From Liquidambar formosana (Eukaryota > Streptophyta > Magnoliopsida > Saxifragales > Altingiaceae), in NCBI GenBank assembly GCA_039720395.1, contig CM077832.1, positions 23,337,607 to 23,401,606 on the forward strand: a stretch of 64,000 nt of DNA. Direction: 5' to 3'. A program made the position numbers and the translations under genes. Under the pieces are notes generated by a model, which saw only the letters and a list, made by a program, of their open reading frames with translations, made no database searches and was not told the origin of the DNA. Each line of letters starts with the position of its first letter. The stretch's first letter is position 1. Below are positions 60,900-64,000 of the stretch, in pieces.

Positions 60900-62345
60900 T
60901 CCATTTCAATATTCAAGGCCCTAGAGCAGGGAACGGGTACAAGGCCCGAAAACCCCAAATCAGACTCCTAACATAGCATTGGGTGGTTCGATTTCTCACA
61001 ATCCTTGATCCGATAGTCAAGTCAACCGTCAGATCTTCAATTCAATATCCCTAGAGTGGTCTAGGATCATTTGATTGGGAATCAGAGGGGACAAACCCTC
61101 CGATCCCCAAAACGCCCAAATCGAATCCCTAGCATAGCACTATGTGGTTCGATTACCCACAATCCTTAATCCGATGGTCAATTCAACCGTTGGATCTTCA
61201 ATTCAATATCCCTAGAGTGGTCTAGGATCATTTGATTGGGAATCAGAGGGCAGAAACCCTCCAACCCCCAAAATGCCCAAATCGAACCCCTAATACATCA
61301 CTAGGCGGTTCGATTTCCCACAATCCTTGATCCAATGGTCAATTCAACCGTTGGATCTTCAATTTAATATCCTTAGAGTGGTCTAGGACCATTTGATTGG
61401 GAATCAGAAGGCACAAACCCTCCGATCCCTGAAACCCCCAAATCGAACCCCTGACACAGCATTGGGTGGTTCGATTTCCCACAATCCTTGATTCGATAGT
61501 CAATTCAACCATCAGATCTTCAATTCAATATCCCTAGAGTGGTTTAGGATCATTTAATTGGGAATCAGAGGGCACAAATCTTTCGATCCCCAAAACGCCC
61601 AAATCGAACCACTAACACAGCACTAGGTGGTTCGATTTCCCACAATCCTTGATTTGATGGTCAATTCAACTGTCGGATCTTCAATTCAATATTCCTAAAG
61701 TGGTCTAGGATCATTTGATTGGGAATCAGAGGGCACAAACCCTCCAATCCCCAAAGCCCCCCAAATTGAACCCCTAACACAGCACTAGGTGGTTCGATTT
61801 CTAACAATCCTTGATCCGATGGTCAATCCAGCCATCTGATCTTCAATTCAATATCTTTAGAGTAGTCTAAGATCATTTGATTGGGAATCAGATGGCACAA
61901 ACCCTCCGATTTCCCAAAAAGCCCAAATCGAACCCCTAACACAGCACTAAGTTATTTGATTTCTCACAATCCTTGATCCGATGGTCAATTCGGCCGTCGA
62001 ATCTTCAATTCAATATTACTAGAGTGGTCTAAGACCATTTGATTGGGAATCAGAGGACACAAACCCTCCGATCCCCAAAACCCCTGAATAGAACCCGTAA
62101 CACAACACTAGATGGTTCAATTTCATACAATCTCTAATCCGATGGTCAATCCAATCGTTAGATCTTCAATTCAATGTTCCTAGAGTGATCTAGGACCGTC
62201 TGTTTGGGAATCAGAGGGCACAAACCCTCCGATCCCCAAAACCGCCTAAATCAAACCCCTACTATAACTTTGGGCAGCTTGATTTCTCACAATCTCTCAT
62301 TCAATGGTCAATCTGACTGTTGGATCTTTAATTCAATCGCTCAAG
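60900..62345. repeat. Tandem array, nine units of about 161 bp, each with a hairpin
   Basis: The marker CAATCCTTGATCCGATGG recurs at about 61,000, 61,160, 61,320, 61,480, 61,640, 61,804, 61,967, 62,127 and 62,288. Each unit holds AAATCGAACC and, some 18 bases later, GGTTCGATTT, a 10-bp stem. The last two units are the most diverged. Confidence 0.93.
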
Positions 62346-62671
62346 ATCAATACAAAAGCCATTTGATTGAAGATCAGGCCTCATTTGGTTCACGATCAAG
62401 AAAACCCTAATCACAAAGCCTTATGAGCATCATGCTCGCATCTAGGCCATTTGATCTCACCCTAGAGCGTACACACTCCACCTTTTGGTCCTAAACCAAG
62501 TTTAAGGACCCAATGTTTCAATTTCCATTCAAGATCAATGGTCGGAATCCATCAAATCGTTGATCAAACATGATCGCGCGATCGTACAGCCCTACAATAG
62601 GGCGAACCACCACCCTTGACCCACTACAGTAGCCCTACCTCATCTGGTAGGGCACACTAACCAAGAATCAC

Positions 62672-62793
62672 AAGTTCCCATGAGTCATGACGAGAAATCA
62701 TCACAAATGTAGAAAATTTGTGCCCATACTGGTAGTTCCCATGAGTCATGATGAGAAATCATCACAAATGTAGAAAATTTGTGCCCATGCTGG
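62672..62793. repeat. Direct duplication of a 61-bp segment
   Basis: Two nearly identical copies starting AGTTCCCATGAGTCATGA at 62,672 and 62,733, differing at a few bases. Confidence 0.9.
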
Positions 62794-63084
62794 CACTACC
62801 AGCATGGGCAAATCTTGCTTTCAGCTCTGCAGCACCCTACAGCCCTTGCAGCCGTAATCCAACTGTTTGGATGGGACTTGAGCCCATACAGGACTGGCCA
62901 GCGTGGCCCACTCCTGCTATGCCAGCGTAGATAGGCAAATTGCCCTTTTGCCACTTTTGGACCATTTTGCTCTCATCAAATGAGGTATTCCCTTCACCAA
63001 ACAGGTCCCAAATGCCCTCCATGTCCCATGTGACCATAATGCCCTTCCAAATGACCGTTTTACCCCTAAAAGTCCAATTTTCCC

Positions 63085-63092
63085 TATAAATA
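63085..63092 (+). promoter_or_regulatory. TATA box of the third-family LTR
   Basis: TATAAATA in a GC-richer setting downstream of the repeat array. Prediction. Confidence 0.4.
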
Positions 63093-63133
63093 GCCCACAT
63101 TTTTATTCATTAGGGATCCAAGCTCTTTACATC

Positions 63134-64000
63134 TGTAGACACCCCATTTTTATCCCCTAACATTTCACGTTTCTACCTTGGGAGCATTATCACATGTAGA
63201 GAATTACATCATTTTGACACCAAATCTTTCTAGTTAAGCTCTATACATCCCAAAGAATCCATAGTATCTTCCGGGGTTCAATTTGGTTAAGTCTTGATAG
63301 CTAATAAGAACTTTTGCAACTTATAGGGCATTTATGTCATTTCACTTGCATAATTCTTATTTGACATGCAATTCTTATCAAATTCATCCCGGGATGATCC
63401 TAATGACCTTAGGATGTCATTTGTAGGCTTGGTTTAAAATTTGGTTAAGTTTGGAGATGATTTGCTTAAGGATGGTCCAAGTAGGCTCGATTTGACTCCG
63501 TTCGTCGACCCTTCTTATAATTGCTTCTTAATTTGATCCAATTGAGTTCAATTAATGCTCCATTAATGTCAATTGGGTCTTGATTAAGGTGTATGAATGC
63601 TTGGAATTGTTTTTGGGAGAGTTTGATTGCAACTAGGACTCCATTAACATTCAAACCTTAATGTCATCTCGGTAAGCCTTAATTGATCTCTATGAGCCAT
63701 ATGGGCTTAGCCCTTCATTAATTGACCAAGTGTGGCTCAACTAGGTTTGATTTTATCATATTCTGGATAGAAAATTGAGCCATGGTCATTTTAAGTCCAA
63801 AACCAATGTATTTGGACTTGAAATGGGCAAGATACATTGCATAAAGGGATAAGAATGCACAAAAAGGCATGAAAAACACCCAAACCAGCTACTGCTGGCC
63901 GTATGGCCACCTAGAAGGGCCAAACGGCCACCTAGGAAGGCCAAACAGCCACCAACGGTGCCCAGTTGGCCTTTGAAGGTGTTTTTCCCTATCTTGAACT
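63134..64000 (+). mobile_element. Start of another LTR, running off the window end
   Basis: Begins TGTAGACACCCCATTTTTATCCCC and shares a block around AATAAGAACTTTTGCAACTTATAGGGCAT with the family-G LTRs (14.73 kb and 0.11 kb), but is otherwise diverged. Short GGCCACCTAG-type tandem repeats occur near 63,900-63,960. No coding. Confidence 0.7.

Larger units (their letters stand above)
60768..63133 (+). mobile_element. LTR of a third family, truncated at the right by another LTR
   Basis: Begins TATAGACACCC (a TGTAGACACCC start with one change) exactly where the gypsy RT frame is lost. It contains nine tandem repeats and a TATA-like CCTATAAATAG at about 63,083. About 50 bases after that it is cut by a new LTR start at 63,134. 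No partner LTR or target duplication is visible, so assignment as an LTR rests on the start motif and promoter layout. Confidence 0.6.

Overview
This is a stretch of plant nuclear DNA, AT-rich and made almost entirely of transposable elements of many classes inserted into one another. Evidence for a plant is the primer-binding sites complementary to initiator tRNA-Met, plant-type LTR, LINE, Helitron and PIF/Harbinger coding motifs, telomere-box (AAACCCTA) motifs and plant-type introns. The species cannot be told from the sequence. I see no intact ordinary host gene. The closest is a small two-exon GRF zinc-finger gene at 7.05-7.49 kb, of a type often carried with transposons.

Layout. 1-2.77 kb: the 3' part of a long (about 3 kb) LTR, inserted in the leader of a Ty1/copia-type element whose 5' LTR is at 5.16-6.85 kb (minus strand). 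6.85-34.9 kb: a DNA-transposon neighbourhood holding the GRF gene, a 70-bp palindromic minisatellite (7.8-8.3 kb), a plant-transposon-domain (Transposase_32-like) gene, a second inverted and larger array of the same minisatellite (27.4-28.4 kb), a Myb/SANT gene and a PIF/Harbinger transposase. This region was later hit by a solo copia LTR (8.60-10.26 kb, TSD CTTTA), a MITE (10.36-10.58 kb), a solo 3-kb LTR (14.57-17.56 kb, TSD ATTGT) and a 3'-truncated copia element (17.9-25.76 kb) that cuts the Transposase_32-like gene. 36.0-45.0 kb: a SINE, a Mutator-type foldback MITE with a LINE inside it, a solo copia LTR inside that LINE, a second decayed LINE carrying a MITE and a small Helitron, then two more MITEs side by side. 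45.3-60.8 kb: a decayed Ty3/gypsy element (LTR, gag, protease, reverse transcriptase) split by a complete, very young copia-family element (47,811-57,530, TSD GGAAG). 60.8-64 kb: two further LTRs, the first carrying nine 161-bp tandem repeats.

How the parts relate. The dominant family is a minus-strand Ty1/copia-derived element with LTRs of about 1.66 kb. Six LTRs occur here: two solo, one complete pair and two from broken copies. Its internal region keeps only frameshifted reverse transcriptase and RNase H remnants, yet the complete copy has almost identical LTRs, so the family probably moves using proteins supplied in trans. Premature stops in the LINE and gypsy coding regions are largely C-to-T or G-to-A changes, as expected from decay of methylated cytosine. 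The most unusual structures are the paired, inverted palindromic minisatellites flanking the DNA-transposon genes, and the telomere-box/palindrome units of variable copy number in the copia leader.
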